From assembly GCA_020633235.1 (NCBI GenBank), contig JACKEA010000007.1, positions 496,001-560,000 on the forward strand: DNA of 64,000 nt. Direction: 5' to 3'. Positions 52,889 to 62,139 of the stretch are shown piece after piece. The position numbers and the translations under genes were made by a program. This DNA is from Polyangiaceae bacterium. GTDB lineage: Bacteria > Myxococcota_A > Polyangia > Polyangiales > Polyangiaceae. Position 1 is the first letter of the stretch; every line of letters begins with the position of its first letter. Below the pieces are notes generated by a model. The model was not told the origin of the DNA. It did not search any database and saw nothing but the letters and a program-made list of their open reading frames with translations.

Positions 52889-54043
52889 ATGCTTCCCTTT
52901 CGCGTGCTCGAACGCGACACCGGCTCCCGCGCCCGGCGCGGCGCCATCGAGACGCCGCACGGCCGCATCGAGACCCCGGCGTTCATGGCGGTGGGGACCC
53001 GTGCCACGGTGACGGGGCTCACGCCTGCCGACTTGCAGGAGGTCGGCGCTCAGGTGGTGCTCGGCAACACCTACCACCTCATGCTGCGCCCCGGTCCCGA
53101 GCTGTTTCGGCGCGTTGGGGGCATCCACGGTTTCATGGGGTGGCCGGGGCCGGTGCTCACCGACTCCGGCGGCTACCAGATCTTCAGCATGGCCGAGGAG
53201 CGCAGCGTCCACGAGCGCGGCGCGCGCTTTCGCAGCTACGTCGATCGACGGGTGCATTTGCTGTCACCGGAGCGTTCGATTGAGGTCCAGACCGCCCTCG
53301 GGTCGGACATCATGATGGTGCTGGACGTGTGCGTCGACGGCACCTCCGACGAAGCGACCTCCCGCGCCGCCATGGAGCGGACGCACCGCTGGGCGCTGCG
53401 CAGCCTCGCCGCTCGCAGCAACCCCGACCAGGCCCTGTTCGCGATCGTGCAAGGCGGGGTGCATCCGTCGCTCCGGCGGCAGTCCGCGGCGTTCTTGCGT
53501 GAGCATCCGTTCGACGGCTTCGCCCTCGGCGGATTGGCCGTGGGCGATCGTCGCGCGGACCGCGAGGAGATCACGCAGCTGGCCAGTGAGCTCTTGCCCG
53601 ACGACAGGCCGCGCTACCTGATGGGCGTCGGAACGCCCCCCGAGCTGTTGAACGCCATCCTCGCGGGCATCGACCTGTTCGACTGCATCCTCCCGACGCA
53701 TTTGGCATGGCAGGGGACGGCGTTCACCTCGCGCGGCAGGGTGAAGCTGACTCGAGCAGAGCACGGGAGCTCCGACGCGCCGCTCGACCCCGATTGCGCC
53801 TGCAGCACGTGCACGACCTTCGGGCGCTCGTACCTGCATCACCTGTTCGCCTGCGGCGAGCCCCTCGGGCCGCGCCTGTTGTCGATGCACAACTTGCACC
53901 ACTATCTCTCGCTCATGACGGAGGCGCGGAGCGTCATCGAGGAAGGACGCTACGCCCCTTGGGCACGCGAGAAGATCGAAGCGATGGACCGCCACGAGCA
54001 CAGCGGGCGTCGCATCGGTCAGGCGACCATGATGCCGACATGA
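52889..54043 (+). CDS. tgt: tRNA-guanine transglycosylase
   Basis: A 384-aa queuine/preQ1 tRNA-ribosyltransferase that exchanges G34 for preQ1 in GUN-anticodon tRNAs. Marks: RHRG-like RGAIETPHGRIETPAFMAVGT, NTYHLMLRPG, catalytic-Asp region LTDSGGYQIFS, SDIMMVLDVCVD, GGLAVGD, MGVGTPPELL, and the Zn-binding CACSTCTTF...HH. Length is typical. No other queuosine genes are in the window. Expression may come from the divergent gap upstream; a candidate promoter for the following gene overlaps its stop codon. Confidence 0.95.
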   Translation: MLPFRVLERDTGSRARRGAIETPHGRIETPAFMAVGTRATVTGLTPADLQEVGAQVVLGNTYHLMLRPGPELFRRVGGIHGFMGWPGPVLTDSGGYQIFSMAEERSVHERGARFRSYVDRRVHLLSPERSIEVQTALGSDIMMVLDVCVDGTSDEATSRAAMERTHRWALRSLAARSNPDQALFAIVQGGVHPSLRRQSAAFLREHPFDGFALGGLAVGDRRADREEITQLASELLPDDRPRYLMGVGTPPELLNAILAGIDLFDCILPTHLAWQGTAFTSRGRVKLTRAEHGSSDAPLDPDCACSTCTTFGRSYLHHLFACGEPLGPRLLSMHNLHHYLSLMTEARSVIEEGRYAPWAREKIEAMDRHEHSGRRIGQATMMPT

Positions 54044-54070
54044 CACCGCTGCGTGTCGCGTTTGTACAAT
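54041..54070 (+). promoter_or_regulatory. Candidate sigma-70-type promoter
   Basis: -35-like TGACAC (54041-54046) and -10-like TACAAT (54065-54070), 18-bp spacer, 37 bp upstream of the next ATG and overlapping the tgt stop codon. Seen by eye only; AT-rich elements are unusual in this GC-rich window. Confidence 0.4.
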
Positions 54071-54106
54071 ACGTGCGTGCGCGCTTCGCGTAGAACGAGC
54101 AAGGAC

Positions 54107-54688
54107 ATGGCGAAGCTCCCCGATGACTTGCCCATTCGGTCCTTCCCGAGCGCGACGGCGTTCGGCCGCTGGCTCGCGCGGGAGCACCGCAAGAGCCCGG
54201 GCATGTGGTTGAAGATCCCGAAGAAAGACCGCGGAAAGGCGGGTCCCACCTATCGCGAGGCGCTGGAAGAAGCGCTGCGCTTTGGTTGGATCGACAGCCA
54301 GAAAGCAAAGCTCGACGACGACTTCTACCTGCAGCGTTTCACTCCTCGGGGTCCGCAGAGCCGGTGGTCGAAGATCAACCGCAAGAACGTCGAAGCGCTC
54401 ATCGCCGCCGGTCGCATGATGCCCGCCGGCATGAAGGAAGTGGACGCCGCCAAGCGGGACGGCCGCTGGAAGAAGGCCTACGCCTCCCAGAGCTCCGCGA
54501 AAGTTCCGGCGGATCTGAAGGCCGCCCTGGATGCCAACCCCAAGGCGCGCGCCTTCTTCGCCGAGCTGAACGCCCAGAACCGCTTTTCGATCCTCTATCG
54601 CATCCAGGACGCGAAGCGTCCCGAGACCCGCGCGCGGCGCATCGCAAAGTTCGTCGAGATGTGTGCTCGCGGCGAAACGCTCAATTGA
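54107..54688 (+). CDS. YdeI/OmpD-associated family protein
   Basis: A 193-aa cytoplasmic protein of the YdeI/OmdA family. Marks: FGRWLAREHRKSPGMWLKIPKKDRG, TYREALEEALRFGWIDSQKAKLDDDFYLQRFTPRGPQSRWSKINRKNVEALI, PAGMKEVDAAKRDGRWKKAYA, and the C-terminal PETRARRIAKFVEM. Function of the family is poorly known (linked to antimicrobial-peptide or bacteriocin tolerance in E. coli). ATG 54107 follows AAGGA; the upstream extension to 54053 is rejected. It converges on the DUF255 fusion gene with a 3-bp gap. Confidence 0.85.
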   Translation: MAKLPDDLPIRSFPSATAFGRWLAREHRKSPGMWLKIPKKDRGKAGPTYREALEEALRFGWIDSQKAKLDDDFYLQRFTPRGPQSRWSKINRKNVEALIAAGRMMPAGMKEVDAAKRDGRWKKAYASQSSAKVPADLKAALDANPKARAFFAELNAQNRFSILYRIQDAKRPETRARRIAKFVEMCARGETLN

Positions 54689-54691
54689 CGG

Positions 54692-57600
54692 CTACGCGCT
54701 CGTCGCGGCGAGCGCTTTCTTTGGATCCGCCAAGGGCTCCCAGCTCATCATTGCGATCGCGTCGTCCACGTACTCTTCGGCGCGCATGCCCACCAGCACA
54801 CAGGTGACGCCCGGCGTGCTGGCGAGCGTCCACAGCGCCTTTTGCGACAGCGGGGCGTCGCGCCGCTCTTCCGGCACGTGCTTGGACAGGGCGTCGTGGA
54901 TGCGCTTCACCCGGGCGCGGCTGCGCTCCGCCGCGCGCTCACGCACGGCCAGCAACAAACCTTCCAGCGCTTCGCCATAGCGACCGCGGAAGTCGCGCCA
55001 CGCGTCGGCGTTCTGGCTCTTGCCCAGGGCGCCGTCCAGCGCGGAAAGTACCTGGTTCACGCGCGGCAGCACGACGTCGTGCTCGAGCTCGTTCCATTGC
55101 GGCAGCGTCTGCGCCCGCGCCGGGATGCGCCCGAGCTGCTCCGCCCAAGAGAGGAGCGACTCTGCCGGCGGGCCGCCCTGCCCGGTGCTCAAGGACGGCG
55201 CGAAGTTTCGGCGGAACTCCGCCTCCAAGCTGCTCAGGCGCGAGAGCGACGCTTCGTAGGGCGGCACGCCGGCATAGCGCGGCGGATCCGCGAGGCGCAC
55301 CAGGCCCTCTTCCGTGATCGCGTTCAGCGGTCGATTCACGAGCACCGCGATGTTCTTCTGCGCGGCCAGCTCGAGCACGGTGTGGCTTTCGTTGTTCTTC
55401 AGCAGCGCGGCGTTCGCTTCCAGCAGGTTCATTGGCAGCTGCACCACGCGGAAGCCTTGTCCGGCGACCTCGAGCATGCGAGCCAGGGACGTCGCCTCGC
55501 GATCGTCCGCGCCTGCCGTCAAGCTGTTGCTGCTCACGCCGTAGGCGCGGATGCGTCCGCGGCGGATCTCCTCCTCGAAGTGCGCGAAGGCCGCGCCGAG
55601 GCGACGGTAGAACTCCGTGCGCAAGTCTTCCAACGGTCCTTCGCCGCGCTTCACCGCGGCCGTGAAGAAGTACTCCGGGTTGTGCACCAAGCACACGTCC
55701 AGCTGCTCGAGACCCAGGCGATCCAGCGAGCGGGTGAGCTGATCTTCCAGCCAGCTCGGGTGCATGCAGTGCCAGATGCGGGTGCCGACCTTCACCATCT
55801 CCGGGAACGGGTCACCGTCGCTCTCGCGCTGCTCCGCCAGAGACAGGTTCTTGCCCTGCACGTAGCCGATCTTGCTCACCACCACGACTTCTTCGCGGCT
55901 CAGCTCGCCGCGGGACACGAGATCGTGGATCACCTCGCCGATCACGCGCTCGCTGCGGCCGTCGGTGTAGTTGGTGGAGGTGTCGAGCAGGTTCACGCCG
56001 GACCGGAGCGCGTGGGCGATGGCTGCGCGGTGCGCCGGATCGCCGTCGTCCACCCGATAGCCGCCGAAGCCGAGAGGGCTCACGGACAGCCCCGCCAGCT
56101 CGCCGCCCTTGACGTTCCGCGTGCCCTCCGCCGTGGCGTGCCCCGCGAGGCGCCGCGCCCCCACGCTCGCCTTGCGCTCCACGCCTTGCCGGAAATCCGA
56201 AAGCGCGGCCGCCACGCCTGCGGGTTCCGTCACCGGAGCTTGGCAGGTGAAGTTCTGGCACACGTACAGCGCCGGGCGGCCTTCCACCTGGCCCTTGTCC
56301 GCCGTGAGCGGCCGCTCCGAGAGCGGCTCCCCAGGGTCCACGTGACCGATCACGCGGTGCGGGATGAAGTGCTTTGCCACCTCGCGCTTCAGCGCTTCGA
56401 GAGCGGCGTCGCCGCGCTGCCCCGCGAACACCAGCTCCACCGGCGGCTCCAACAAGAGCTCCGCCACGTCCAGGAGCGTGGAAAAGGATCGCGGTGAGCG
56501 CTCCACGAGCTTGCCGTAAGCCCGCACCGCCTGCGCCGCGCGCTCCGTGAGCTCGCTCTTGTCGAGCTGACGCCCGAGGCGCGCGAGCACCCGCGCCGCA
56601 ATGGAGTTCGCGTTCGGCAGCGCGCCGTCGTGCCCTTCGCGCATGCGCGCCACCAGCGGCTCGTGAGCGTGGGCCGTGGAGAAGAACGCCCCCGCCTCGG
56701 CGTCGCCAAAGTCCTCGAGCATGCGCCCGGCGAGGCGCTCGGCGTGCTCCAAGAACTCGAGCGAGCCGCCGGCCTCGTACAGATCCAACAAGCCGTCGCA
56801 CAGGTAGGCGTAGTCCTCCAGCACTGCGTCTAGGTGCGCACGCCCTCCCCGCGCCGTGCGAAACAGCCCGCCGTCCGGCCGCCGCAGATTGCCGAGCACG
56901 TCCCGCGCCGCGCGCTCCGCGGAATCCAGGTATTCCGCATCGCCCAGCACCCGATAGCCCTCCGCCATGGCGCCGATCATCAAGCCGTTCCAGCTGGTGA
57001 GGATTTTGTCGTCGAGCAGCGGCGGCACGCGCGAGAGCCGCGCCTCGTACACCTTCTGTCGCGAGCGCTCGAGGGACGCGCGAAGCTCGTCCGTCTCCAA
57101 GCCCAGCTGCGAGGCGATGTCCGCCAGCGGCCGCGGCGTGTTGGGGATGCTCGTTCCCTCCCAGTTCCCCGACGCGCGGATGTCGTAGTACAGGCAGAAG
57201 CGGTCGGCCTCTTCGGCGCCCAAGATCTCCGCGATCTCGTCCGGCTGCCACACGAAGAACTTCCCCTCCTCGCCCTCGCTGTCCGCGTCCGTCGCCGAGT
57301 AGTAACCGCCCGTCGGCGATTGCATCTCGCGCACCACGTAGTCCAGCGTTTCCCGCGCCACGCGCTCGTACTCCGCGCTGCCCGTCACCTGCAGCGCTTC
57401 CAGGTACACGCGGGCGAGCTGCGCGTTGTCGTACAGCATCTTCTCGAAGTGCGGCACGAGCCAACGCTCGTCCGTGGAGTAGCGCGCGAAGCCGCCCCCC
57501 ACGTGATCGTACATGCCGCCGTTCTTCATGCCGTCCAGCGTCTTTTGCGCCATGCGGAGCGCTTCTGCGTCGTCCGTCTTGGCGTGGTGCGTGAGCAAGA

Positions 57601-58243
57601 GATGCAGCGCCGCGCTGGGCGGGAATTTCGGCGCCGCGCCGAAGCCCCCGAAGCGCGGGTCGAACGCAGCCGCCAGCTGCCGCACGGCATCTTTCACCGC
57701 GCCTTCCCCCACGCTGCCCGGCGCCGTGAGCGCCGCCTGCTCCTGCACGTGCCGGGTGAGCTCCTCGGCCTGTTCCAGGAGCTTGTCGCGCTCGTTGTCC
57801 CACATGTCCCCGAGCAGCGTCAGCAGCTTCGGAAACCCGGGTCGCCCGTAGCGATCGTCCGGCGGAAAGTACGTGCCCGCGAAGAAAGGCCGCTGGTCCG
57901 GCGTCAGGAACACGGTCATGGGCCAACCGCCGCTGCCGGACAGCGCCACCGTGGCGGACATGTAGATCTCGTCCAGATCCGGACGCTCTTCCCGGTCCAC
58001 CTTCACGCACACGAAGCGCTCGTTCATCTGCGCCGCGATCGCCTCGTTCTCGAAGGACTCGCGCTCCATCACGTGGCACCAGTGGCAGGCCGCGTAGCCA
58101 ATGCTGAGCAGGATCGGTTTGTCCTCTTGCTTGGCGCGCCCCAGCGCCTCGGGGCCCCAGGGATACCAGTCCACGGGGTTCTTCGCGTGCTGCAGCAGAT
58201 ACGGGCTGGTCTCTCCCGCGAGGCGGTTCTCGTGCGCGCTCAT
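54692..58243 (-). CDS. Thioredoxin-like/DUF255 protein fused to an aldo/keto reductase
   Basis: A 1,183-aa multidomain protein. Residues 1-170: DUF255 thioredoxin-like domain with the conserved [20 protein letters not shown] and CHWCHVM (C53, C56). Residues about 180-690: the six-hairpin, GlcNAc-epimerase-like part of YyaL/SSP411 proteins ([27 protein letters not shown]). Residues about 705-1183: an aldo/keto reductase with PLGFGGYRV, the tetrad Asp/Tyr ([11 protein letters not shown]), Lys (VVSKIGY) and His (LVHNPE). The two halves are usually separate proteins. Start taken at the conserved ATG. Possible role: redox enzyme with a substrate passed between domains; inference only. Confidence 0.92.
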   Translation of the reverse strand: MSAHENRLAGETSPYLLQHAKNPVDWYPWGPEALGRAKQEDKPILLSIGYAACHWCHVMERESFENEAIAAQMNERFVCVKVDREERPDLDEIYMSATVALSGSGGWPMTVFLTPDQRPFFAGTYFPPDDRYGRPGFPKLLTLLGDMWDNERDKLLEQAEELTRHVQEQAALTAPGSVGEGAVKDAVRQLAAAFDPRFGGFGAAPKFPPSAALHLLLTHHAKTDDAEALRMAQKTLDGMKNGGMYDHVGGGFARYSTDERWLVPHFEKMLYDNAQLARVYLEALQVTGSAEYERVARETLDYVVREMQSPTGGYYSATDADSEGEEGKFFVWQPDEIAEILGAEEADRFCLYYDIRASGNWEGTSIPNTPRPLADIASQLGLETDELRASLERSRQKVYEARLSRVPPLLDDKILTSWNGLMIGAMAEGYRVLGDAEYLDSAERAARDVLGNLRRPDGGLFRTARGGRAHLDAVLEDYAYLCDGLLDLYEAGGSLEFLEHAERLAGRMLEDFGDAEAGAFFSTAHAHEPLVARMREGHDGALPNANSIAARVLARLGRQLDKSELTERAAQAVRAYGKLVERSPRSFSTLLDVAELLLEPPVELVFAGQRGDAALEALKREVAKHFIPHRVIGHVDPGEPLSERPLTADKGQVEGRPALYVCQNFTCQAPVTEPAGVAAALSDFRQGVERKASVGARRLAGHATAEGTRNVKGGELAGLSVSPLGFGGYRVDDGDPAHRAAIAHALRSGVNLLDTSTNYTDGRSERVIGEVIHDLVSRGELSREEVVVVSKIGYVQGKNLSLAEQRESDGDPFPEMVKVGTRIWHCMHPSWLEDQLTRSLDRLGLEQLDVCLVHNPEYFFTAAVKRGEGPLEDLRTEFYRRLGAAFAHFEEEIRRGRIRAYGVSSNSLTAGADDREATSLARMLEVAGQGFRVVQLPMNLLEANAALLKNNESHTVLELAAQKNIAVLVNRPLNAITEEGLVRLADPPRYAGVPPYEASLSRLSSLEAEFRRNFAPSLSTGQGGPPAESLLSWAEQLGRIPARAQTLPQWNELEHDVVLPRVNQVLSALDGALGKSQNADAWRDFRGRYGEALEGLLLAVRERAAERSRARVKRIHDALSKHVPEERRDAPLSQKALWTLASTPGVTCVLVGMRAEEYVDDAIAMMSWEPLADPKKALAATSA

Positions 58244-58320
58244 GGACCGTGAGGTAGAGCGCCTGGCCCACCCCGGCAAGCCGCCCAGCTAACGAAAACT
58301 GCCGTTTTTTGCCTCGAGCA

Positions 58321-58387
58321 TGTCGCTTCGCCGCGGAACCACCCGGTCCGGACCCGCGTGTCGACTCTGTTCCGCGGCGGCCCGACA
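58321..58387. repeat. Dispersed palindromic repeat, paired arms
   Basis: Left arm 58321-58339 (TGTCGCTTCGCCGCGGAAC), right arm 58369-58387 (GTTCCGCGGCGGCCCGACA), 29-nt loop containing the palindrome GGTCCGGACC. TGT-type ends outward, in the 276-bp divergent gap between 58243 (minus) and 58520 (plus). The rest of the gap shows nothing recognisable. Confidence 0.7.
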
Positions 58388-58519
58388 ACCCCCAAGAACG
58401 TGCCACCCGTTCGGCGACCAGCTCGGCGAAAGAGTCGCTACGGCGGCTCCGCCAGCGCGCGCCTTTCGATTGAACCCGCGACCGTGGCATCCCGCTGCCG
58501 CAGACGGTAAGCTCGACTC

Positions 58520-58747
58520 GTGTCGACGGTCGATGACGCACAGCTGGATGATCTGACGCCGGAGCAGCGAGCGTGGATTGTTGCTGACGAAGAGCGCTGG
58601 CAACGCGCGCACAGCATCGCAGCACGACACGCCGGCGTGGATGTCGGTGGCATCTACCACGTGTTGCGCAACCTAGAGAAGACTCCCAGCGAGCGCCTAC
58701 GGGCGGCGTTACGGCATGGCAGACTTTTCCGCGTTCACGCCCGGTGA
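58520..58747 (+). CDS. Small cytoplasmic protein of a nucleotidyltransferase pair
   Basis: A 75-aa protein, start GTG. It has an acidic, helical N-terminus (DDAQLDDLTPEQRAWIVADEERWQRAHSIAARH) and VGGIYHVLRNLEKTPSERLRAALRHGRL. The second part resembles small proteins encoded directly before nucleotidyltransferase-like genes in other myxobacteria, as I recall. It overlaps the next gene by 32 bp, which implies coupled translation. It could be an antitoxin-like or accessory partner, but this is unproven. No strong Shine-Dalgarno sequence. Confidence 0.6.
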   Translation: MSTVDDAQLDDLTPEQRAWIVADEERWQRAHSIAARHAGVDVGGIYHVLRNLEKTPSERLRAALRHGRLFRVHAR

Positions 58748-59183
58748 GCGCGCCGTTCTGGATGCGCTGAAGCGAAACAACGTCCGATTCATGGTCGTCG
58801 GCTTGAGCGCGGCTGTGCTTCAGGGCGCCAACGCCGCGACGCGGGACATAGACGTTTGGTTCGAGGACGTGAGCGATCCGCGCATCGGACGTGCAATTCG
58901 CGAAGCAAACGGGATCTGGGTCAGCGGCAGCTTTGGGATGCGCCCACCGCAAATCGGAGGTGACGAGGTCGGTGACCGTCTGGACGTCGTGACGCACATG
59001 CATGGACTCGGGACGTTCGCATCCGAACTCGAGCACTCCACCCTCATCACCGTCGACGAGCTACCCCTTCGAGTCCTGAATCTCGATCGAATCCTCGCGA
59101 GTAAGCGTGCCGCAGGTCGCCCGAAGGATCTGGCAGCCATACCCGCACTGGAAGAGGCGTTGGCGGCGCTAGACACGGAGTGA
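58716..59183 (+). CDS. Nucleotidyltransferase-fold protein
   Basis: A 155-aa protein of the MNT/AbiEii-like nucleotidyltransferase superfamily. FMVVGLSAAVLQGANAATRDIDVWFED corresponds to the hG[GS]...DxD signature, with Asp in the TRDIDVW core. GDRLDVVTHMHG is a possible third acidic motif, and a helical end, LDRILASKRAAGRPKDLAAIPALEEAL, follows. Family members include antitoxins of HEPN/MNT systems and AbiE toxins. It overlaps the preceding small gene by 32 bp. No HEPN gene is near. Confidence 0.72.
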   Translation: MADFSAFTPGERAVLDALKRNNVRFMVVGLSAAVLQGANAATRDIDVWFEDVSDPRIGRAIREANGIWVSGSFGMRPPQIGGDEVGDRLDVVTHMHGLGTFASELEHSTLITVDELPLRVLNLDRILASKRAAGRPKDLAAIPALEEALAALDTE

Positions 59184-59272
59184 CGACGACGGAACAGGGG
59201 TCTTTGCCGAGCGTGGTCGCCAAGCGCGCAAGGACGGTGCTTCGGGCCCAGGGAAGTGATAGCGCTCACGAC

Positions 59273-59578
59273 ATGAAACAGGGGGCGGCGAAGAAGCGAC
59301 TGGCCGTCGCAATGATTGCGCTTGTTCTTGTCGTCGTTGCCGCGTGCTCCGACGGTAGCGGCACTGCGGCCACCGGAGACGACTGCCACTACGCGATCGG
59401 TGCTGCGGACCAAAGCGGCAATCAAACTTGCAGCGTCACCTGCATCCCTTATTCCGTCGAGTGCGCTCGTACTGCAGGCGGTCCGGCCGAGTGCACGTGC
59501 AGCAAGGGCCCAAAGACAGGGACGACGTTCTCCCAGGTCGACTGCGACGTGAGCACGACCGTAGAGCACTGCAAGTAG
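59273..59578 (+). CDS. Small Cys-rich lipoprotein
   Basis: A 101-aa lipoprotein: MKQGAAKKRLAVAMIALVLVVVAAC with lipobox VAAC, Ser/Gly/Thr linker, then a domain with CHYAIGAADQSGNQTCSVTCIPYSVECARTAGGPAECTC and CDVSTTVEHC, eight Cys in the mature domain. Probably disulfide-bonded and periplasmic or surface-exposed. No family is recognised. The ATG is 90 bp after the nucleotidyltransferase; the longer upstream frame lacks coding character. The 191-bp gap downstream shows nothing clear. Confidence 0.65.
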   Translation: MKQGAAKKRLAVAMIALVLVVVAACSDGSGTAATGDDCHYAIGAADQSGNQTCSVTCIPYSVECARTAGGPAECTCSKGPKTGTTFSQVDCDVSTTVEHCK

Positions 59579-59769
59579 ACCTCCAGGTCGACCCCCCGCG
59601 GTCGCCAACCCACGGTTGGGCACAGCCGCAGGTCATTGGCGGGGTCCCGGATTGAGCTGGCTTCCCTTGGGCTCGATGGCGTTGGCCACCGGCCACCGGG
59701 CCTGGAGCGCGCCCTCAAGCATTGGCGCGCCGTGCCGGTAGTGGGGGGAAGACGTCGGGAGGAATGTAC

Positions 59770-61488
59770 ATGCGCGCACGAATTGGGTTCATCACCGCTC
59801 TGTCCACTGGCTTGATCCTGTCTTGTTCGGCAGCGGAGCCGGACGCTCCGGAAGGTACGGGGCAAAGCGAGCAGGCCATCGTCGGTAGCTGCACGGTGGA
59901 TACCTTCGGGCTGCCGTGTGACCCGGATGGACCTTTGGGCGTGAAGCTCGAGTGCGAGGGTGTGTGCACCATCAGTGGGGCGACCGCGGAGCCGGCCTGC
60001 GTGGCGCTGTCTGCTGCAGGCGTGACGGCCATGAACGGCGCGGCGTGCGGGACGCTGGGTGGCGTGGGCGATGGAGCGTGCGCGCACCGCTGCTATCAGG
60101 GCGCGTGCATCAATCTGGTGGCACCCGCCGGGGCGGCGTGTCGGCCGGGCTTCGGCAACAACACCTGCGATGGCGCGTGTGACGGCGCGGGCAAGTGCTC
60201 GCCGGTGGGCGGCAGTGCCTGCAACTACGGTCAAGACAGCTGCAAGTTCCTGGCCTGCGATCCGGTGAAGGTCACTTCTTGTGCGACGCGCTCCCTGCCG
60301 GCGGGCACGGGATGCGACGACGGCAACGAGTGCACCATCACCGACACCTGCTCTGCCGCCGGCGCCTGCCTGCCGGGTAAGGCGAAGGTGTGCAACGACA
60401 ACAATCCGTGCACGGACGACGTGTGCAACCCTGCGGATGGCGCCTGCATCGGCAATCCGAACACGGCGTCGTGCAGCGACGGCAACGCTTGCACCAGCGG
60501 CGACGTCTGCGGCGGTGGCGTGTGCCACCCGGGGGGCGCCATCAGCTGTGACGACAACAACCTGTGCACTGCGGACAGCTGCAACGCCGTCACCGGCTGC
60601 GCCCACACGGCGATCAACTGTAACGACAACAACGCGTGCACGGCAGACGCGTGCAACGGCGCCAACGGGCAGTGCACGCACACGGCGATCAACTGCAACG
60701 ACAACAACCTGTGCACCACGGACAGCTGTTCCGCCGCGACGGGCTGCGCTCACGCTGCCGTGAGCTGCGACGATAACGATCCGTGCACCGCCGACAGCTG
60801 CGCTCCTACGACGGGCTGCGCCCACGCGCCGATCAGCGGCTGCGGCACTGGCGGAACTGGCGGAACTGGCGGCACGGGAGCGACCGGCGGAACTGGCGGC
60901 ACTGGCGGAACTGGCGGCACGGGAGCGACTGGCGGAACTGGCGGCACTGGCGGAACTGGCGGCACTGGCGGCACTGGCGGAACTGGCGGCACGGGCGGCA
61001 CGGGCGGCACGGGAGCGACCGGCGGCACTGGCGGCGCGGCGGGCAGCGGAACGGGCGGAACGGGAGCGACCGGCGGCACGGGCGGCGCGGCGGGCAGCGG
61101 AACTGGCGGCGCGGCGGGCAGCGGAACTGGCGGCGCGGCGGGCAGCGGAACTGGCGGCGCGGCGGGCAGCGGCACGGGCGGCGCGGCCGGCAGCGGCACG
61201 GGCGGTGCGGCAGGCAGCGGCACGGGCGGTGCGGCAGGCGGCGGAACTGGCGGCGCGGCAGGCAGCGGAACTGGCGGCGCGGCCGGAGCCGGCGCGGCGA
61301 GCAGCGGTGGCGTCGGCGGCAGCATCGACGTCGATGCCGGCGACGACGCGGGCGTCGCGAGCTTCACGCCCAAGGACAGCAGCAGCGGCTGCGGCTGTCG
61401 CGTTCCCGAACGCGCGCCGTCGAGCCCCGCGGGGCTGCTCGTCGCGCTGCTGGCAGCCGTGGGCGTGATGCGACGACGCCGCGACTGA
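59770..61488 (+). CDS. MYXO-CTERM-tagged Cys-rich repeat protein with Gly-rich stalk
   Basis: A 572-aa surface protein. Lipoprotein-like signal peptide (MRARIGFITALSTGLILSC), an unassigned Cys-rich region, then six repeats of a CxDxNxCTxDxC type (SCDDNNLCTADSCN, NCNDNNACTADACN and relatives). A 155-residue Gly-Thr/Ala-Gly-Ser stalk follows. The end GCGCRVPERA plus a hydrophobic helix (GLLVALLAAVGV) and MRRRRD match the MYXO-CTERM sorting tail processed by myxosortase and type II secretion. ATG 59770 has GGAGG 7 nt upstream. It likely lies on the outer membrane surface. Confidence 0.85.
   Translation: MRARIGFITALSTGLILSCSAAEPDAPEGTGQSEQAIVGSCTVDTFGLPCDPDGPLGVKLECEGVCTISGATAEPACVALSAAGVTAMNGAACGTLGGVGDGACAHRCYQGACINLVAPAGAACRPGFGNNTCDGACDGAGKCSPVGGSACNYGQDSCKFLACDPVKVTSCATRSLPAGTGCDDGNECTITDTCSAAGACLPGKAKVCNDNNPCTDDVCNPADGACIGNPNTASCSDGNACTSGDVCGGGVCHPGGAISCDDNNLCTADSCNAVTGCAHTAINCNDNNACTADACNGANGQCTHTAINCNDNNLCTTDSCSAATGCAHAAVSCDDNDPCTADSCAPTTGCAHAPISGCGTGGTGGTGGTGATGGTGGTGGTGGTGATGGTGGTGGTGGTGGTGGTGGTGGTGGTGATGGTGGAAGSGTGGTGATGGTGGAAGSGTGGAAGSGTGGAAGSGTGGAAGSGTGGAAGSGTGGAAGSGTGGAAGGGTGGAAGSGTGGAAGAGAASSGGVGGSIDVDAGDDAGVASFTPKDSSSGCGCRVPERAPSSPAGLLVALLAAVGVMRRRRD
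60841..61310 (+). repeat. Gly-rich stalk-coding tandem repeats
   Basis: About 470 bp of nested 9-, 15- and 27-nt units (GGCGGAACT, GGCACGGGAGCGACC, GCGGCGGGCAGCGGAACT) encoding GTG, TGATG and AAGSGTGG. High identity with phase-preserving length changes; it will be unstable and hard to assemble. Confidence 0.85.
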
Positions 61489-61502
61489 CGCCACGGCCAC
61501 GA

Positions 61503-61538
61503 GGTTCCGCGCCGGACCGACAAAAAACGCGGTCCGGC
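61503..61538. repeat. Dispersed palindromic-repeat arm with local hairpin
   Basis: GGTTCCGCGCCGGACCGACA (61503-61522) is a family arm; within it GCCGGACCG pairs perfectly with CGGTCCGGC (61530-61538) across a 10-nt A-rich loop. Located 15 bp after the MYXO-CTERM gene and 34 bp before the sigma-factor gene; it may act as terminator between them. Confidence 0.6.
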
Positions 61539-61572
61539 ACGGTGCGGCAAACCTGTGTAGGATAGCCGCGCA

Positions 61573-62139
61573 ATGCGGAGCGACGAGGAGCTGATGGCCG
61601 CCTACATGGCGGGCGACACCTCCGCGTTTCACGAGCTCTTTCGTCGCTATGCGCCCATCTTGCAGCGGGTCTTGGCGCGCGGACTGAACGGAAGGGAGGA
61701 GTCCGACGACCTGGTGCAGCAGACGTTCTTGCACCTGCACCGCGCGCGGAACGACTTCAAGCCGGGGGCGCGCGTGCGGCCCTGGCTGTTCACCATCGCC
61801 CTGAACCTGAAGCGGGAGCACTTCCGCCGCGTCAAGCGGCGCCCGGAGGCTCCGCTGGAGCTGGACGGTCGCCTCGATCCTTCGGTGGGTCCCCAGGGCC
61901 ACGCTCGCTCCGACGCGGCGAGCACCTTGAAGGCCGCGCTGCAGCAGATCCCGCCGGACCAGGCGGAGGTCATCGCGCTGCACTGGCTCGACGGCCTCAG
62001 CTTCCCCGAAGTGGCGGAGGTGGTGGGCGCCACCCTGAGCGCCGTAAAGGTGCGGGCTCACAGGGGGTATGCGGCCATGCGGGCGTATCTCGATCGTGAC
62101 GTCGGTAACCCCGGCTCCAAGTCCGGCATAGAACCATGA
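61573..62139 (+). CDS. ECF RNA polymerase sigma factor
   Basis: A 188-aa ECF-type sigma-70 protein. Region 2: MAAYMAGDTSAFHELFRRYAP, GREESDDLVQQTFLHLHRARNDFKPGARVRPWLFTIALNLKREHFR. Region 4: LQQIPPDQAEVIALHWLDGLSFPEVAEVVGATLSAVKVRAHRGYAAMR, a typical HTH. It overlaps the next gene by 4 bp (ATGA), a usual arrangement for ECF/anti-sigma pairs. It may be autoregulated from the 84-bp gap after the MYXO-CTERM gene. Target promoters are not identified. Confidence 0.93.
   Translation: MRSDEELMAAYMAGDTSAFHELFRRYAPILQRVLARGLNGREESDDLVQQTFLHLHRARNDFKPGARVRPWLFTIALNLKREHFRRVKRRPEAPLELDGRLDPSVGPQGHARSDAASTLKAALQQIPPDQAEVIALHWLDGLSFPEVAEVVGATLSAVKVRAHRGYAAMRAYLDRDVGNPGSKSGIEP

Noticed and set aside
55812..59036. 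A 1,074-codon minus-strand frame over the DUF255 fusion and the nucleotidyltransferase pair
   Set aside because: Antisense or out-of-frame to well-supported genes, biased composition, no motif. The 54692-58243 frame carries CHWCHVM and the AKR tetrad.
60841..61310. Repetitive DNA considered as a CRISPR array
   Set aside because: Repeats are in frame and encode Gly-Thr-Gly. There are no spacers and no cas genes.
59449..62061. An 870-codon minus-strand frame opposite the MYXO-CTERM protein
   Set aside because: It is the complement of Gly-Ala repeats, giving Ala/Arg/Ser runs with no recognisable domain.
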